From Ulota crispa (taxonomy: Eukaryota; Streptophyta; Bryopsida; Orthotrichales; Orthotrichaceae), in assembly GCA_963920765.1 (NCBI GenBank), contig OY987251.1, positions 7,504,501 through 7,568,500 of the forward strand: 64,000 nucleotides of DNA, written 5' to 3'. The stretch's first letter is position 1, and each line of letters begins with the position of its first letter. Positions 1 to 15,773 of the stretch are shown in pieces. The position numbers were made by a program, and so were the translations under genes. Below the pieces are notes generated by a model that was given only the letters and a program-made list of their open reading frames with translations, searched no databases and had not been told where the DNA came from.

Positions 1-967
1 CTAAGCAAGAAATACATGCCTCAAACTAAGCAAGAAAAACATGCGTTACCTCAAACTCTTTGAAATTTGTTGCATAAACCATAGGAGCGTCCCTCTTCTA
101 TTTTGACTTTTCCTGTCCATGTGAAAAGTTGGGCCTATGAGCCCCAAGATTAGAAAGTCATAATTTTGGTAAAAATCTTAGGCTAAGGATTAAGTCAAAA
201 TACAATTGGTGAAGCCTAATAACCGGTTGACCTTGCCAAAGTGGCTTTTGTTTGAACTTACTTATCACACAAAGTTGTTTCATTAGATTCATTAACTAAA
301 AATGTGTCAATGTGCAAACATCATTGAATAGTTCAACTTTTTCACCAACCAAAATATGTAAGAATTTTAATGTGTATCATGAAGAAATTGAATTAGAGAA
401 TTTTGAATTCACATTTGGATTCAAAAACCTTATTTATGTTTATAACTAAGGACTAAAATATAATTGAACAATGTCAAAATATAGGGTAACTTATTACTTC
501 TATCTTAATTTGTAAAAGAGCTAAGCTATTCCACCTTAGCCCGATATCAACGTATGTGTAGCAAATTGGGCCAAAGAAAAAGTAGATTTATCTATCTAAA
601 TAAGGGTAGAAATTGTTAAGAATTGGATGAACCAATAAACATAAACACTTTAATGATCTTGTTTTTTTTATATTTCTTTCCATGATTGCATGCATTTTAG
701 GGTGCATGTTGCTTGAGCAATAAAAAAAAACCCCCAAGATTTCAAATGTCTAAATATTAAAAAAGAAACCCAAAGAAAATCCATTTTCCCAAGTAGGTAC
801 ACTACTATTTGGGGATATTCAACTTCCCATTGTTTGACCTTGTTTTAGCTGCATCATGAAATCAATGGCAAAGACATGCATAAAACAAGTAGTAGATTGA
901 TTCATTGGGACTTTAGAGCATCTTTGCTAAGGTTGTTACATTAGGCAAGAACACAAGAAACATAGCA

Positions 968-1368
968 ATTGCAAAAAGAAATTTCAAAATCCTAAGGATC
1001 ATAACTAAATTCAAAAGTTGCAGGATCTCTCTCTTTCTCTCTCTCTTTACCAAAGTAAGCATCACTAACTTGACAAATCTTAGGATTTCTCAAAAAGAAA
1101 AAATTGCATAGTGCTCCCAAAACTAGCACCATTTCAAGATGACAACAAAAAATAAAGAAAGTAGCATCACAGTCCAAAAACAAAAAACCTCAAAATAACA
1201 AAAGACGCATCAATCAAATTGTCACTCCTCGGTTTCAACTCCCAATACACAAGCTCAAAGAATACAAAAAACAAACCAATTGCCAAAGAAATTTAGAAAT
1301 CCTAAGGATCATAACCAAATTCAAAAGTTGCAAGATCTCTCTCTCTCTCTTTACCAAAGTAAGACACC
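968..1368. repeat. Direct duplication with CT-rich tracts
   Basis: About 100 bases at 968-1070 recur at 1279-1368 in the same orientation, roughly 305 bases apart. Both copies run through CCTAAGGATCATAAC, then AAATTCAAAAGTTGCA, a CT-rich tract, and TTTACCAAAGTAAG. The copies differ by small indels and in CT tract length. No gene is associated. Confidence 0.7.
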
Positions 1369-1881
1369 AAAACAAGCTCTCAACACAAGAATCATTTCAA
1401 GACATAATAAAAAGAGAAAGTGGACATCACAATGAGGAATTCTCCAAAGAAACAACAAGTTACTGATCAAATTAGCACACCACCGGGTCTCAACACAAGC
1501 TCAAATGATACAAAAAGACATGTATTGATAATATGCAGCAACAAAGGTAGGAATTTCGGGCTCTTATTGACAAAGCATGAATCTCGCAAGAGAGAGAGAG
1601 AGAGCAAGACAGACTCCTCCGGTTATTGGAAAACCGGAGATCATTTCGCAGTTTTAAGAGATTGGAGAGATTGACAAATGTGCATCGGGCCTTAACAATG
1701 GCGCAGGAATTTTGATGAAGCTGAGCCAACACTGGAAATGCCTCTTTCTCTCTTTGTCTCTCTTGTTGTCTTGCTCCTCTCTCCGCGTCAACAAGGGCAA
1801 ACCCTAATTTGACAAGCTCAAACTTCCACGTCACTCCTCTTTAAATGAGTTCCCTATTGTTACACACCCAATATATCTTAC

Positions 1882-2288
1882 AAATCTTATTTCTATAATT
1901 TATTTCTATAATAGAGTACAATCTATTAGTTGGGTAGTTGCAAAGCTCACACGCTCCAAGAAGATTAAATGGCAGTTATGTCCATGGGAAACGTGCTGTT
2001 CTGGCGGAAGGCTATTGAGCCACCCCCATGCTCATAAAAATTATTCCATGGGATAATATAAGCTGAAATTCAATTTCAGATTCAAATCAATTTGACTCTT
2101 CATCTCCCTCCTCACCCCTTTTCATTTGAATTCCAAATTCAAATTGGAAAAAGATTTAATGGGTTCCACCAAAGAATCAATGTTCATCACTTTGCCCCTT
2201 CGCCCTCATCCAATCACAAATTTTTAAATCATATTTTGCTTGCAACTACCCAACTAATAGAAATAAGCCTATTATAGAGATAAGATTT
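1882..2288. mobile_element. MITE-like inverted-repeat element
   Basis: The outer ends pair as AAATCTTATTTCTATAAT (1882-1899) and ATTATAGAGATAAGATTT (2271-2288). An inner perfect 21-base inverted pair lies at 1923-1943 and 2240-2260 (core TAGTTGGGTAGTTGCAA). The roughly 370 internal bases have no coding capacity. The ends and size fit a non-autonomous DNA transposon. No convincing target duplication was found, so the superfamily is open. Confidence 0.6.
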
Positions 2289-2444
2289 AAGGGAATTGAT
2301 ATGTGCACACTAGGGGTTTGATATTTTGTAGGTTGAGAGAATAATTTCCCAAATTTTAGCTGAATAATACAATAAATTATTTTTCAAAAACGCTCAATGC
2401 CAAATGAAACAAAAAATTGAAGTGCTTAATATTGTAAAAGTCAT

Positions 2445-2694
2445 TAATGTAATGGGCCAGGATCCAGGCTAATTGTGGATTCTTGGTGACACTTGCGAGT
2501 GCCCCTTTACGCGCCCTTCGCTCTTCCAAAGCTCTGACAATGACGCCCGATCCTGATACCTGCGTGATAACACACAATCAGCTTCGCTACCCTAGCCACC
2601 TGCGCTCAGGTCTTCTTCCTCAGCGAGCACAACGAGACGTTATCAAACCACTTCTATCTTCTAGCATTAGCACCCTTAGAGCTTGCTCCTTACA
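2445..2694 (+). repeat. 5' LTR of the chromovirus
   Basis: The sequence matches 8289-8537 over its whole length, from near AATGGGCCAGG to GCTTGCTCCTTACA. Its start reads TAATGTAATGG where the other copy reads TGATGCAATGG, so the terminal TG appears mutated. Most differences between the copies are transitions. Similarity stops after TTACA, which I take as the inner boundary. Confidence 0.8.
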
Positions 2695-2998
2695 TTCAAT
2701 TTGATCCCTTTAGAGTTTAATTGAGTTACTCTCAGCTCTCATTGTACCAGTTGTTGCCGGCCGTAGCTAGCATTATTGAAAGAGCGTTGTCGCACGTGCT
2801 TGGCAAAAGCCAGCAATTGCCAGTTGAGAGGCCTGTTAGTGCCTAGTGTTGTTTCTCTCTTGAGGTACTCTAGATAGTAGTAGAGCCAAGTTGAATGGTG
2901 GCCTACCTTGAAAGTTACCCTAGGTTTAAGTAATTGACAAGCTAACCTCACGATTGCACTGTTCACTAGTATTATAACTATTGTGTAACAGTTAAAAA

Positions 2999-4270
2999 AT
3001 GGACAAGAATGCCAAGTTATTGCCAAAGTCATTGGTAACTCAAGGCATGGAGATGCTCAATTTGGGCACCAAGTACCACGTTTGGGAGGAACTTCTTAAG
3101 CAAATATTGTTGAACCTCCTGACTAAAGATGCACAATGTGTAGGGTCGGAGGTAGCCCAAGAAGTTAACTGACGGATCCAGATTTCCAATGGGATTTGCC
3201 CTGTCAATCCACTGGGCAGCACTAGCACTGGGTCTACCACCACCCACAATTAGACACATAACAAAGTGTTAATTTATCTGATGAACACCGTGTCAAAATT
3301 GACCAACCGAGTCTACCATCTGTAGACTCAAACGGGACCCTTGGGTCTTGACAAAGCTCTTGTTCAAACAACCACATCCAGCATCACGGATAAGTATCCA
3401 AACCCAGACAAATTTGATGGCAGTTGTTCAAAGTTTCCCTTGTGGCGTCTCTAGATGAAGGACAAACCTGCGAACAATGGCTAGCACTACCCGATCAATC
3501 AATCAAAGGTGGGGTACACCTTCAACCGCCTCACAGGCAATGCTGCCCATGTTGTTCAGCTGTGGCGTAACGCAAAGAAGGACATCGATTAAGTTGTCAC
3601 AATGGCAGACTTACAAGGATTCATGGATGAACGCTTTGTAGATGCTCATCAAAGGAGCAGGGTGTTAGATAAACTCCAATCTATGAAACAGGGAAAGAAG
3701 TCAATCCGTGACTATCGGAAGGAGTTTGACATGCAAATGATGCTGGCAAATGTGACCATCAACGACGACATCAAGCGGAGCATGTTTACTCGCGGCCTCC
3801 ATATAATGTTATAGCTGAACCTAGTGTAGGTTTTTGAGAGGCTATCATTTGTACAATTTCTAAACAAAGTCACTCGCATCAATGATTACAACTATCGGGT
3901 TTCCCTTTTGTCAAAAGGCAAAGGACGAGTGCTGGGAAGCACCTCTCACCATCGCCAATTACCTGCACCCGCTTCCAATGGAGAATCAATGGACTAGGAG
4001 CCAACTCGAGCTAGTCATTCAGCCCCGATAGATGCACCCAAGAAGTAGAGAGCCAAGTGAGTTCCAGAGAAGAAGCAGGAGGAACGAAGGGAGAAGGAGT
4101 TGTGCATTTGTTGTGGAGGTAGCGGACACTTTCAGCGTCTTTGCCCCTACGCTTTGGCACAATCGAAGGTAGATGACCCTATGCACGCTGCCAAGGCTAC
4201 ACTAGTGATACCACCAGAGCTAGATAGTGGAGGTGAGAGCGACTCTGAGTGTGAGTCGGGAAAATAATAG
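2999..4270 (+). pseudogene. gag: gag region (broken), CCHC zinc knuckle
   Basis: Gag packages retrotransposon RNA into virus-like particles. A reading frame starting at 2999 runs through several stops to about 4270. The best-preserved part, 3602-3814, encodes the typical helical retrotransposon gag core, with motifs such as KKSIRDYRKEFD. Near 4097-4145 the same frame gives a clean nucleocapsid knuckle, C-X2-C-X4-H-X4-C (CICCGGSGHFQRLC). The gag frame differs from the downstream pol frame. This could be an original gag/pol frameshift or, because many chromoviruses use one continuous frame, a later indel. The in-frame stops make production of a full Gag unlikely. Confidence 0.8.
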
Positions 4271-4299
4271 CTCCTATCTATAGGCACAGACAGGAGCCT

Positions 4300-7200
4300 A
4301 GCCAAGCTCTGATTCACAATGTTCTGCAAGACGGCGTAGCATGGACCGATTTTAAGAAGTCGTACATGGCTACTCCCCCAATATCAGTTCATGCTATAAT
4401 CAATAAAATTGATGTTGCCAATACTCTTGTAGACACGGGTTGCTTTTGTTATGCTATTGTGAGCACTCATTTTGTGAAGAAAGCTAAACTTGAGCGCATC
4501 AATATATGTCTGCAGATGATTCAAGGTATAGAAGGGAAGGATACCGCCATTTGTTGAGTTGCCAAGTTCCAATTAGACCTCCACAGCCATACCAAATGTG
4601 GATACGCGTATATCTACAAGGATACACTTGGCCACAATTTTGATTTTGGGAAGAGGTTGGATGAATCGTAGCAATGTAATGTTGGCCCAGCAAAGAAGTC
4701 CCTGTACATCCACTCCACAAGGACCCGCATACTGAGCCAGGAGGGCAAGAAGCCATGCAATGCTGGCACCTCCTCACAAGAACAGATGAGCCCCATTCGT
4801 GAGATGTCAGCCACAGCTTTCACAACTTACGCCGCCAAGTCGGGTAACGGAGGAGTGCTAATCTTTGCAGCCACTATCAACGACATTAATAGAGCTTTGC
4901 AATCAAAACTGCCCATAAACCCAAAAGCAAAGGTACCGTCACATTGGCACCATCACCTGCCTTTGTTTGATCCAAACATGGCTCACGAATTGCCTCCCCT
5001 TCAAGGGCCTAGCATCGACCACAAAATTGACTTACTAGAAGAAAATGGTAAGGAGATGGAACCGCCGTGGAGGCCTCTTTATAACATGTCTCAAGGAGAG
5101 TTGCTGGTATTACAAAAGGAGTTGACCTCGTTGCTAGATAAGGGCTTCATTTGGGTCAGCAATTCCTTGGCAGCCACCCTAGTGCTTTTTGCCAAGAAAC
5201 CATGTGGGGGCCTCCAATTTTGCATAGATTATTGAGCTTTAAACAAAATCACAAAAAAAGATAGGTATCCTCTTCCACTTATCCATGAGACATTGGCACA
5301 GATTGGGAAAGCAAAATGGTTCACTTAATTAGACATGACTACAGCATTCTATTGCATCAGAGTGACTCTTGGAGACGAGCAGAAGACTACATTCAGAACA
5401 AGATTTGGGTTATACGAGTGGCTTGTCACACCATTTGGCATGGCAAACTCGCCAAGTACCTTCTAGTGCTACATCAACTGGACTCTTTGCAAACATCTGG
5501 ATAAGTGTTGTTCCGCATACCTTGATGATGTGCTCATCTACTCCTCATGGTCCCTTGCAGACCATTGCAAGAAAGTCAACCTAATTCTGACTAAGCTCTA
5601 GAATGTCGGATTACAACTAGACGTCAAGAAATGTGAGTTTGAAGTGAAAACCACAAATAACCTTGGATTTATCATCAAAGCAGGCAAGGGTATCCGGATG
5701 GATCTAGAGAAGGTAAGAGCAATCAAGGAATGGGCTGCACCAACCACCGTCAAAAGCGTACGAAGTTTTTTACGGTTTGCGAACTTCTACAACCAATTCA
5801 TATGTTTGTATACAGATATTGCTGCTCCATTGACTTGCCTTACAAGATATGTAACATGGTGGTGGACTAGAGAGGAACAAGGAGCTTTTGACAAATTGAA
5901 AGAATAATTTATTATTGAACCAATTTTGGCCCAATTTGATCCAGACAGGGAGACAGTGCTAGAGACAGATTCTTCGGGCTATGATATAGGAGGCGTCCTA
6001 TCCCAGTATGACAATAAAGGGTATCTCCGCCCATGTGTTTACTTCTCGCGCAAGAATAGCCCTCATGAGTGTAACTACAAGATCCATGACAAGGAGCTCT
6101 TGGCGGTAGTAAGATGCCTACAAAAGTGGGACGCCGAATTGAGGTCAATGGAAAAGTTTGTTGTTGTCACTGACCATAAGAATCTAGAATATTTCACGAA
6201 ACCTTAGATGTTGAATGAGCACTAGATGAGGTGGTCACTATTACTAGGGTGCTACAACATGGAGATAGCATACTAACCGGGCAAGCTCAATGAGAGAGTT
6301 GATGCCTTATCTCAAAGGTAGCAAGATTTACCAAAAGGAAACGACAATGTTAGACTTCAACACAGATACTTACAACTCTTAAAGCTGACCACTTCAGCCT
6401 AAGAAGGTGACAGATTCAATGATCTAGTGATGATGATCTTCAGCTGTTGAACATGAGCATCCCTAGTGTCCACCCGATCAAAGACCCGACAACATCACGC
6501 CTTAACGACAGAATTGGCTAATCAGCCCATACTTGCTGGATTGCACAAGCCAGCACGAGACATTGCCATGCAGCTTGACTCACCTGCACTTCACCAAAGG
6601 CACAGCTCATTATCAAACAATCCACTACCTCAAGATCACAATCAAAGAATCTATCCGTAGCAAGGACAAAGAAATACTGCTTTGGACCAAACATGGATAC
6701 CAAATGAACTAGAACAGTTGTGGCTTAGCGCTACACTCCAGGACCAAGTTTACCAAGACGCCTGAGCTTGCATCTGACGCAAGCACAGACGCTTTCCGAC
6801 CAAATTAAGGCTAAAAGTCTCAGTTGCAAAGTGCTCGATCATAGGTGGGTCACTGCTTAATTACCGTGAGCGTAGGTGGGTACCAAAGTCCGAGCCACTA
6901 AGAACTTGGATCATCAACGACACGCACACATTGCTTGCGACAGGTCACCCAAGATAAGCAATCACATTCAAGATGCTGATGAGGAACTACTTTTGGCTCT
7001 GAATGTCAGCAGACGTGAGAAAATACTTACAAAACTGTAACGTCTGTGGCCAAACAAAACCTTGGAGAGATGGCTTGCATGGCCTCCTTGAACCATTACC
7101 AATACTTGAGAGGATATGGAAGGAGCTCTCCATGGACTTCATTGAAGGCCTCCTTGAGAGTGAGGGAAACACAATCCTTTTAGTGGTCACAAACCGACTC

Positions 7201-8181
7201 AGTAAAGACGTAGTTTTTATCCCGCTACCCAACATTGATGTGGAAATAGTAACATGGGCCTTCATCAAATTTGTGGTAGCGTACCATTAGGTTCCCAATG
7301 CTATCATCTTTGACAGAGGATCACAATTCGTCAGTATTCTCTAGACATGTTTATGCAAAATCCTAGGAATTACCAAAAAGCTATCCACAGCCTTCTAGCC
7401 ACAAACAGACGGATCCACTGAATGAATGAATAGCACAATGGAGGCATACCTATGAGCGTACGTGGGATACAACTAAACAAATTGGGCAAGACTCTGTTCC
7501 ATGGCGCAAATAGCAATCAAAAGGCAAGACGCTACCTCCATCGAGATGAGCCATTTTTATTTGCAGCATGGGTATAATGTGGAACTGTTGCAATTGCAGA
7601 TAAGCCAAAGGTTAGAACAACACTGCAGCACACGACAGCATTTTGAAAAAGAGAAAGCCAATTCCATTGTTAGTAAACTCCAGCAAGCGCTTGAGATGGC
7701 CCAAGCAAACATGGCAGAGGCGCAATAGGAGTAGGAACAACAATCAAATCATCACCAATGTGAAGCATGTCAATTACGCATCGGCGATAAAGTATGGTTG
7801 ACTTTTGGCAAGCAATTCTCAACAATTGGTTGACCAAGCAAGAAATTAGACTGGAAGAGCGCCAAATACACGGTTATTGATATCATGAACTCTCATACGG
7901 TCAAGTTGAATTCTCCTCCAAGACCTCGGAATACATTCCATGTAGACAGACTCCACCTTGCGCGCTCCGACCTTTTATTGAGCCAAAAGTCTGACGATTC
8001 TCAGCCCACCGCAATACAAGTCAATGGTCAAAAGGAATATCAAGTCCAAGAGATTATGGCAGAACTTCACCAATGCATTGGCAAAGGAACCCAATTGTGG
8101 TACAAAGTAAAGTGGTCAGGGTATGCCGCCACTACTTGGGAACCTCAACAAGCAGTTGCTAGCACTGTAGCTCTAGATTGA
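4300..8181 (+). pseudogene. pol: pol polyprotein (broken): PR, RT, RNase H, IN, chromodomain
   Basis: All pieces lie in one frame, interrupted by stops. The protease has the LVDTG active-site motif near 4425-4440. RT starts around 4960. It has VLFAKKP followed by a CIDY motif that ends in a stop at 5233, then the catalytic YLDD near 5515-5530. RNase H begins near 5950 with an LETDSSG motif and continues to the TDHKNLEYF motif near 6170. Integrase shows a CNVCGQTK half of the zinc site near 7035-7060, SMDF near 7130 and FDRGSQF near 7308. After these comes the QTDGSTE stretch near 7405-7420, which supplies the acidic triad. A GDKVW motif near 7785 starts the integrase C-terminal domain. Stops sit where relatives have Gln or Arg (for example 5233, 5905, 6205), so the gene is dead as it stands. 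Confidence 0.9.
8035..8165 (+). other. Chromodomain at the integrase C-terminus
   Basis: The translation reads EYQVQEIM, then about 20 variable residues, then WYKVKWSGY and TTWEP. This is the standard chromodomain layout, with aromatic positions Y, W/Y and W that in active domains hold methylated histone H3. In chromoviruses this domain steers integration towards marked chromatin. The segment itself is free of stops, although the rest of pol is broken. Confidence 0.85.
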
Positions 8182-8288
8182 TGGGAGGCGTTTTCGGCTA
8201 GATTTCAAAAGAATGGGCACCTACCCAACGGCTTTTGTAGAGACAATCACCCCAAACCAAGCGCAACTTCACAAGAGCATCGAGGGGG

Positions 8289-8537
8289 TGATGCAATGGG
8301 CCAGGGCCCAGGCTAATTGTGGATTCTTGGTGGCACCTGCGAGAGCCCCTTTCCGCGTTCTCCGCTCTTCCATAGCTCCGACAATGATGCCTGATCCCAA
8401 TACCTGTGCAATAACACACGATCAGCTTTCCTGCCTAGTCGCCCACGCGTAGGTCTTCTTCCTCAGCGAGCACAACAAGACATTATCAAACCACTTCTAT
8501 CTTGTAGCATTAGCGCCTTTAGGGCTTGCTCCTTACA
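8289..8537 (+). repeat. 3' LTR of the chromovirus
   Basis: It begins TGATGCAATGGGCC directly after a purine run and ends GCTTGCTCCTTACA. It is the partner of 2445-2694. Neither the five bases outside the 5' copy (GTCAT) nor nearby offsets match the bases after TTACA, so no target duplication was recognised. Confidence 0.8.
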
Positions 8538-8638
8538 ATTAAGCCTAGCTAATTTTGGAAGGTCAAGGCTGATTTTAGGAGGGCTCAATCTAGTGCAAAC
8601 TCTATACCAAGGCCTAATTTTGGAAAGTCAAAGATGCT

Positions 8639-9565
8639 TTAACCTCTAAAGGACCAAGCCCATTTTTCTGTGAAAATCACTAAAAACTGCCATTTTTGGG
8701 GGAATGAGTAGAAAAGTAGGACAAAAAGTTTTTTTGAAAATTCAACCGTAGGATCTTGCCCTAGATTATGGGAGGTATTTATGGAAAAAAATCAGTTTAT
8801 TCTAGATGTAGAAGAGTGAAATATTGACATTTGAAGTGAAACAATTAGTTTTTTTCCTTGTTGCCTAAAAATTTCAGAAGCCTTTGATTGCTCCAATATC
8901 AAAAATATTGCTCTATGCAAAGTTAAGATTTATTTTTTCCATATAGAAGACCAAATTAGGTATATACAATAGAATTTTCAAATGAATTGGAGGTGTGAAT
9001 CATACTTTGTAAAATCTTGCAATACCATAAGGCCATGAAATTTGCATATATACTAGGCAAGATTGGAGGATTTATGTAAAATTGAGAAATATGAATTACT
9101 TTGATCCAAATGGTGAAAAGTAAGGAATCTTAGTCTACTGCAACTTGAAAAAAAAACTAAAAAAACTAAAGCTCCAAAGTTTACAAAGGACAAAAGGAAT
9201 GGAGGTTTGAGAATCCCATACCTACCCGCAAACTAAAACTTCTCACTCATTAATTAAAATTGAATGATTCAAAGCTTTCCACATATGTAAAAATCTAAAA
9301 AAAAAAAATCCATTTTTTCTTCAATGCAATTTTTTTAGAAGTTTTTGAGGCTGCCTAAACTACCCACCCTTCCTTGTTGTTCATAAATTCATGCATAAAT
9401 TCTTCAATAAATGTTGGAATGAAGGAAAAATTATTAGTGCACGTACATCTTTGAATTCCCCACTAACCTCAAAATTTCAAAAATTTATAAAAATTGATTT
9501 GGTCATAGGTACATGTCCAAAATCCATTTGTCCTCCAAGAGAACAATTGGTCCTTTAGGGGTTAA
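8639..9565. mobile_element. TIR element, AACCCCTAAAGGACC family, copy A
   Basis: Left end TTAACCTCTAAAGGACCAA and right end TTGGTCCTTTAGGGGTTAA are inverted repeats of about 19 bases around 927 bases of non-coding AT-rich DNA. Internal sequence recurs at 40989-41260, 41448-42192, 46850-47365 and 63869-64000. It is therefore a real dispersed family and not a chance hairpin. No transposase is encoded. Confidence 0.75.
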
Positions 9566-12429
9566 AAAATGCTTGATTCTACTAAAAAATTAGTTGATTG
9601 TCATATGATAACAATTTTTTTTGAAATGCCTAAACTTTAACAAATTACTAAACTTGATACCAAATCAAAATTTTCTCAAAAATTAATTAATTCAGCAATT
9701 GATTGTCGAACTTGCTCCCAATTTACAATTCGCACACCATGGAATAAATTTTAGGAATTTACCATCAACAAGTTAAATTTGAAAAGTTTGAATTTAGATT
9801 TGGATGTAGAGACCTTGAATTATTTTAAAACCACAAAAGAAATTACAATTGAATAAAACCTAGTGAAAAGTTAAGTTTTTTTTACAAATAAAGGTAAAAG
9901 TAATAATTTACCCATGCTGTCCTGATGGAGATCTCTTCATCATATAGATATTTGTTATTTATTTATGTTTATATTGATTTCAATAAATCAATAGTTGTGG
10001 CAAAAGAGGTGGTTGTAGTGAGGACCACGGTTTGGTGATAGCGCAGCGGCCATAGATTCCAGTGCGCTGCACCATCTTGTCACATGCACAATTCAAGGGG
10101 GTAGGCTGGGCCAATTTCCTGCCTTACTAGCTGCCAAGCCGTGAGCCACCATTACCGTTCGACAAATCCGATGAGATTTGAACCTGGACCAGCGGGCGGC
10201 TACAGACGACCGCTTCTCTAGCCAATCGAGTCCACGACTTGGCAACTGAAGACAAGCATTTGACGCTATTATATGCCCGTAAGGGCACTTGGCCACTTTA
10301 CGGTGGTGTTTACTTTATAATTTAATTATTTTATATATTTATCTAGATTGTTTGGAAGGCTCATACATTTTGCATTTGTTTGAATAAAAAATACTAAGGA
10401 TTTAGAAGTAAATGAGAAAGGTGTGAAAAGAAAAGGGATTTGGCATCTATGGTGGGGTTAAGATAGAAAGGGGCATGGGCTGATGTGCCCCACCTTCCTA
10501 CTTTAGATAAGGTCTAAATTAAGGAGGAGAGATTTTTTAGTATGTTAGAAATTAGTGTATGAGTATTGGTGAGAAGAAAGAAAAAATCCCGAAACTTTGA
10601 TGTGAGAGGACTTTTTGTATATATATGATTTTCAATTGAAATTTAAAGAAGTTATTACTAGTGCGATTACCTTTCCAAAATAAATTCGCAAGTTTGATAT
10701 GAAATTGTGATGCAAAAATTATGAATATTTGAATTTTGGAGTCAAAAAGCCAAACTATGAAGAAATGCTGAAACTTTAATAAGCCATAGCTTATGATATG
10801 AATATTACTTTGCAACAAGATTTGAAAGAAGTATTCATATTAGTTTTAGCTTTTTTAAAAATTCTTAAACTTGAAATTTGAAGTTTGGAGGAGAAAATTA
10901 TAGAGGTGTGAAAAATTAGAGGTGGCTGCCATTTTATTATGAAAAGGCCAAAACTTTGAAGAGCTACAACTTTTGGATAGTATGAAATTTTCTTTTCAAA
11001 ATTTTAGAAGTGATATTTTATCATCATAACTTTCCAAATTGTCTTTAATCATTCCATTTGGAGTCTGATTAAAGAAGTTATAGTATGTAGAAGTTGAGGG
11101 TTTGAGTGCTCTCTAAAAAATTGAGACCCACACTTTGATTAACTAGAACTTTTGGACAGAGTTTTATTTTGAATTAAAAATTTTAAAAAAATGTAGCCAG
11201 TGATATCATCTTTCCAAATTGATATTACATTTTTATGAATAATGTGTAGAACAAAAGTTATAGAGGTTTATAAAAGCAGTGTTTAGTTTGCAAAGAGGAA
11301 GAAGAGCCTTTACTCTGAACCCACATAACTTTTGGATAGTAGCTTAAATTGAGTTGAAATTTGAAGGGATATTAGAAGGTTAAGAGAGCTTTTCAAATTG
11401 CTATTACACTTAATATTTAGATCTTTGAACCATCTGTGGCACTAGATAGAAGGTCGCGGCCTTTTTAAGATTTATTATTTGTGATTTTCTCTCATTTTTT
11501 TTATTGAAATATGAAGACTTGAAGACATGAAAACTTGAAGATCTGAAGATATGAAGACTTCAAAATAAATGTTTTGAGTTTATTTTTTATGTATGTGTGG
11601 GATGTAGCTCTGTTATTCCTAACCGATTTTGGAAGCTCATTTATCAATTCATTTCCATTTTGTTTTGTAAACATTGTTGCGGGTAGTTTGGGTTAAATCA
11701 AACTTAACCTCATTTATTGTCATGGTAACAAAGTGGGATTGATCACTCACATGGTCAAGATTTGCTCTGTTCTCACAATTTGGAGTTTTGGCTAGCAAAT
11801 TGTGAATTTGATTTTAGAATCTTGTCGTACGGACGGCAGCTTGTGCTTGCTATCCCAATCTATCCGTCCTGTATCCAATGGGTTCTTATCCCTACTTTGA
11901 CCCTTATACCCCTAAAGCCAGCTACATGATAGGCCAACGGAAGACTAAAGATTGAAAATTTGAAGACTAAAAGTCAAGACCAAAGACAATTTTAGTCAAC
12001 AACGCACGATCACAGCAAGACACCATGCGTATTTTCAAGGCGCGCTCATCTTAATCTGACACCACTAGCTAAGCTTTTCCATTTGTTCAATTGTAACCTC
12101 CTCTACAATTCTAGATTAAATAAAGATCTCTCAATCCAAATCTGAATTCAAATTTTCTAAATTCAACTTGGTAATGAGAAATATCTAAAATTTATCCTTC
12201 CCCCCTTGGTATACATACTATATATCAATTCCCATATTTAAATATTACAAATCAAGATATTTGTAGTATAAAGCTCACTAAAATTTAATTTAAAAGGCCT
12301 AATCTAGCTAATCTAGCTTTTAAATGATATTTCAGGTTTTGGGTGGAGCATATATAAGAATTGTGAAAAGAACAAAAAGTAAATATAGAGAGAAGCATGC
12401 ATGATTATTCAATTTCAATTTAGAAAGAA
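9566..12429. other. Intergenic DNA, no gene seen
   Basis: AT-rich sequence without supported coding regions. It contains one tRNA-like repeat (10168-10239, minus strand). A series of loosely similar AT-rich stretches with phrases such as ACTTTTGGATAG lies at about 10900-11400 and looks like old repeat debris. No terminal repeats could be defined. Confidence 0.5.
10168..10239 (-). repeat. tRNA-like segment, possible SINE head
   Basis: Read on the minus strand, the stretch contains GGTTCAAATC, a close match to the pol III B box. About 40-50 bases upstream is TTGGCTAGAGAAG, a plausible A box. A full acceptor stem and CCA-ready end were not evident. I read it as a tRNA-derived SINE or tRNA pseudogene, not as a working tRNA. 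Confidence 0.5.
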
Positions 12430-12740
12430 GGGAAAATTTCATGGATACCCTTAAGTTTGCAATATTTTCACAGATACCCCTACTTTTTTAGAAATATCAC
12501 AAATACCATTGTACAAAAAAAATTAGGTGTTTGTTTCATTATGCATGTTGCTTCCTTCTACCTTTGTATGCACACTACTTTTTTTTTATTATGCGTGTAC
12601 ACAAAGGAAGAAAGGAAGTGACATGTACAACAAAATAAACCCCTAAATTTTTTGATCTGAGGGTATTTGTGATATTTCTAGAAAAATAGAGGTATCTTTA
12701 AAAATATTGCAAACTCCTAGCATATTCATGAAATTTTCCC
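12430..12740. mobile_element. Mutator-like MITE with 9-bp target duplication
   Basis: The ends form long inverted repeats of about 80 bases (GGGAAAATTTCATG... inwards to AGAAATATCACAAATACC and its complement). The element is flanked by TAGAAAGAA on the left (12421-12429) and TAGAAACAA on the right (12741-12749). That is a 9-bp direct repeat with one mismatch. Long TIRs plus a 9-bp duplication are characteristic of Mutator-like elements. The interior has no coding capacity. Confidence 0.8.
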
Positions 12741-12749
12741 TAGAAACAA

Positions 12750-15773
<3,024 letters not shown>

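Larger units (their letters stand above)
1..2440. other. AT-rich intergenic DNA
   Basis: No coding region could be supported here. Short open frames exist but show no domain and no codon pattern. The stretch holds a short direct duplication (968-1070 and 1279-1368), CT-rich runs near 1025-1046 and 1337-1352, and one MITE-like inverted-repeat element (1882-2288), each listed separately. Confidence 0.6.
2445..8537 (+). mobile_element. Degenerate Ty3/gypsy chromovirus retrotransposon
   Basis: This is a nearly complete LTR retrotransposon: about 246-bp LTRs at both ends, then gag with a CCHC knuckle, protease, RT, RNase H, integrase and a C-terminal chromodomain. RT before integrase places it in Ty3/gypsy, and the chromodomain places it in the chromovirus branch. 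A purine run (GAGGGGG, 8282-8288) lies directly before the 3' LTR, as expected for a polypurine tract. Many in-frame stops and at least one frame change make it non-autonomous. The two LTRs look about 85-88 percent identical by eye, so the insertion is old. I could not identify a primer binding site or a target duplication. Confidence 0.9.

Noticed and set aside
10168-10239. Functional tRNA gene
   Set aside because: B-box text is good, but I could not build a proper acceptor stem or a clear anticodon arm; a SINE or tRNA-derived repeat is more likely.
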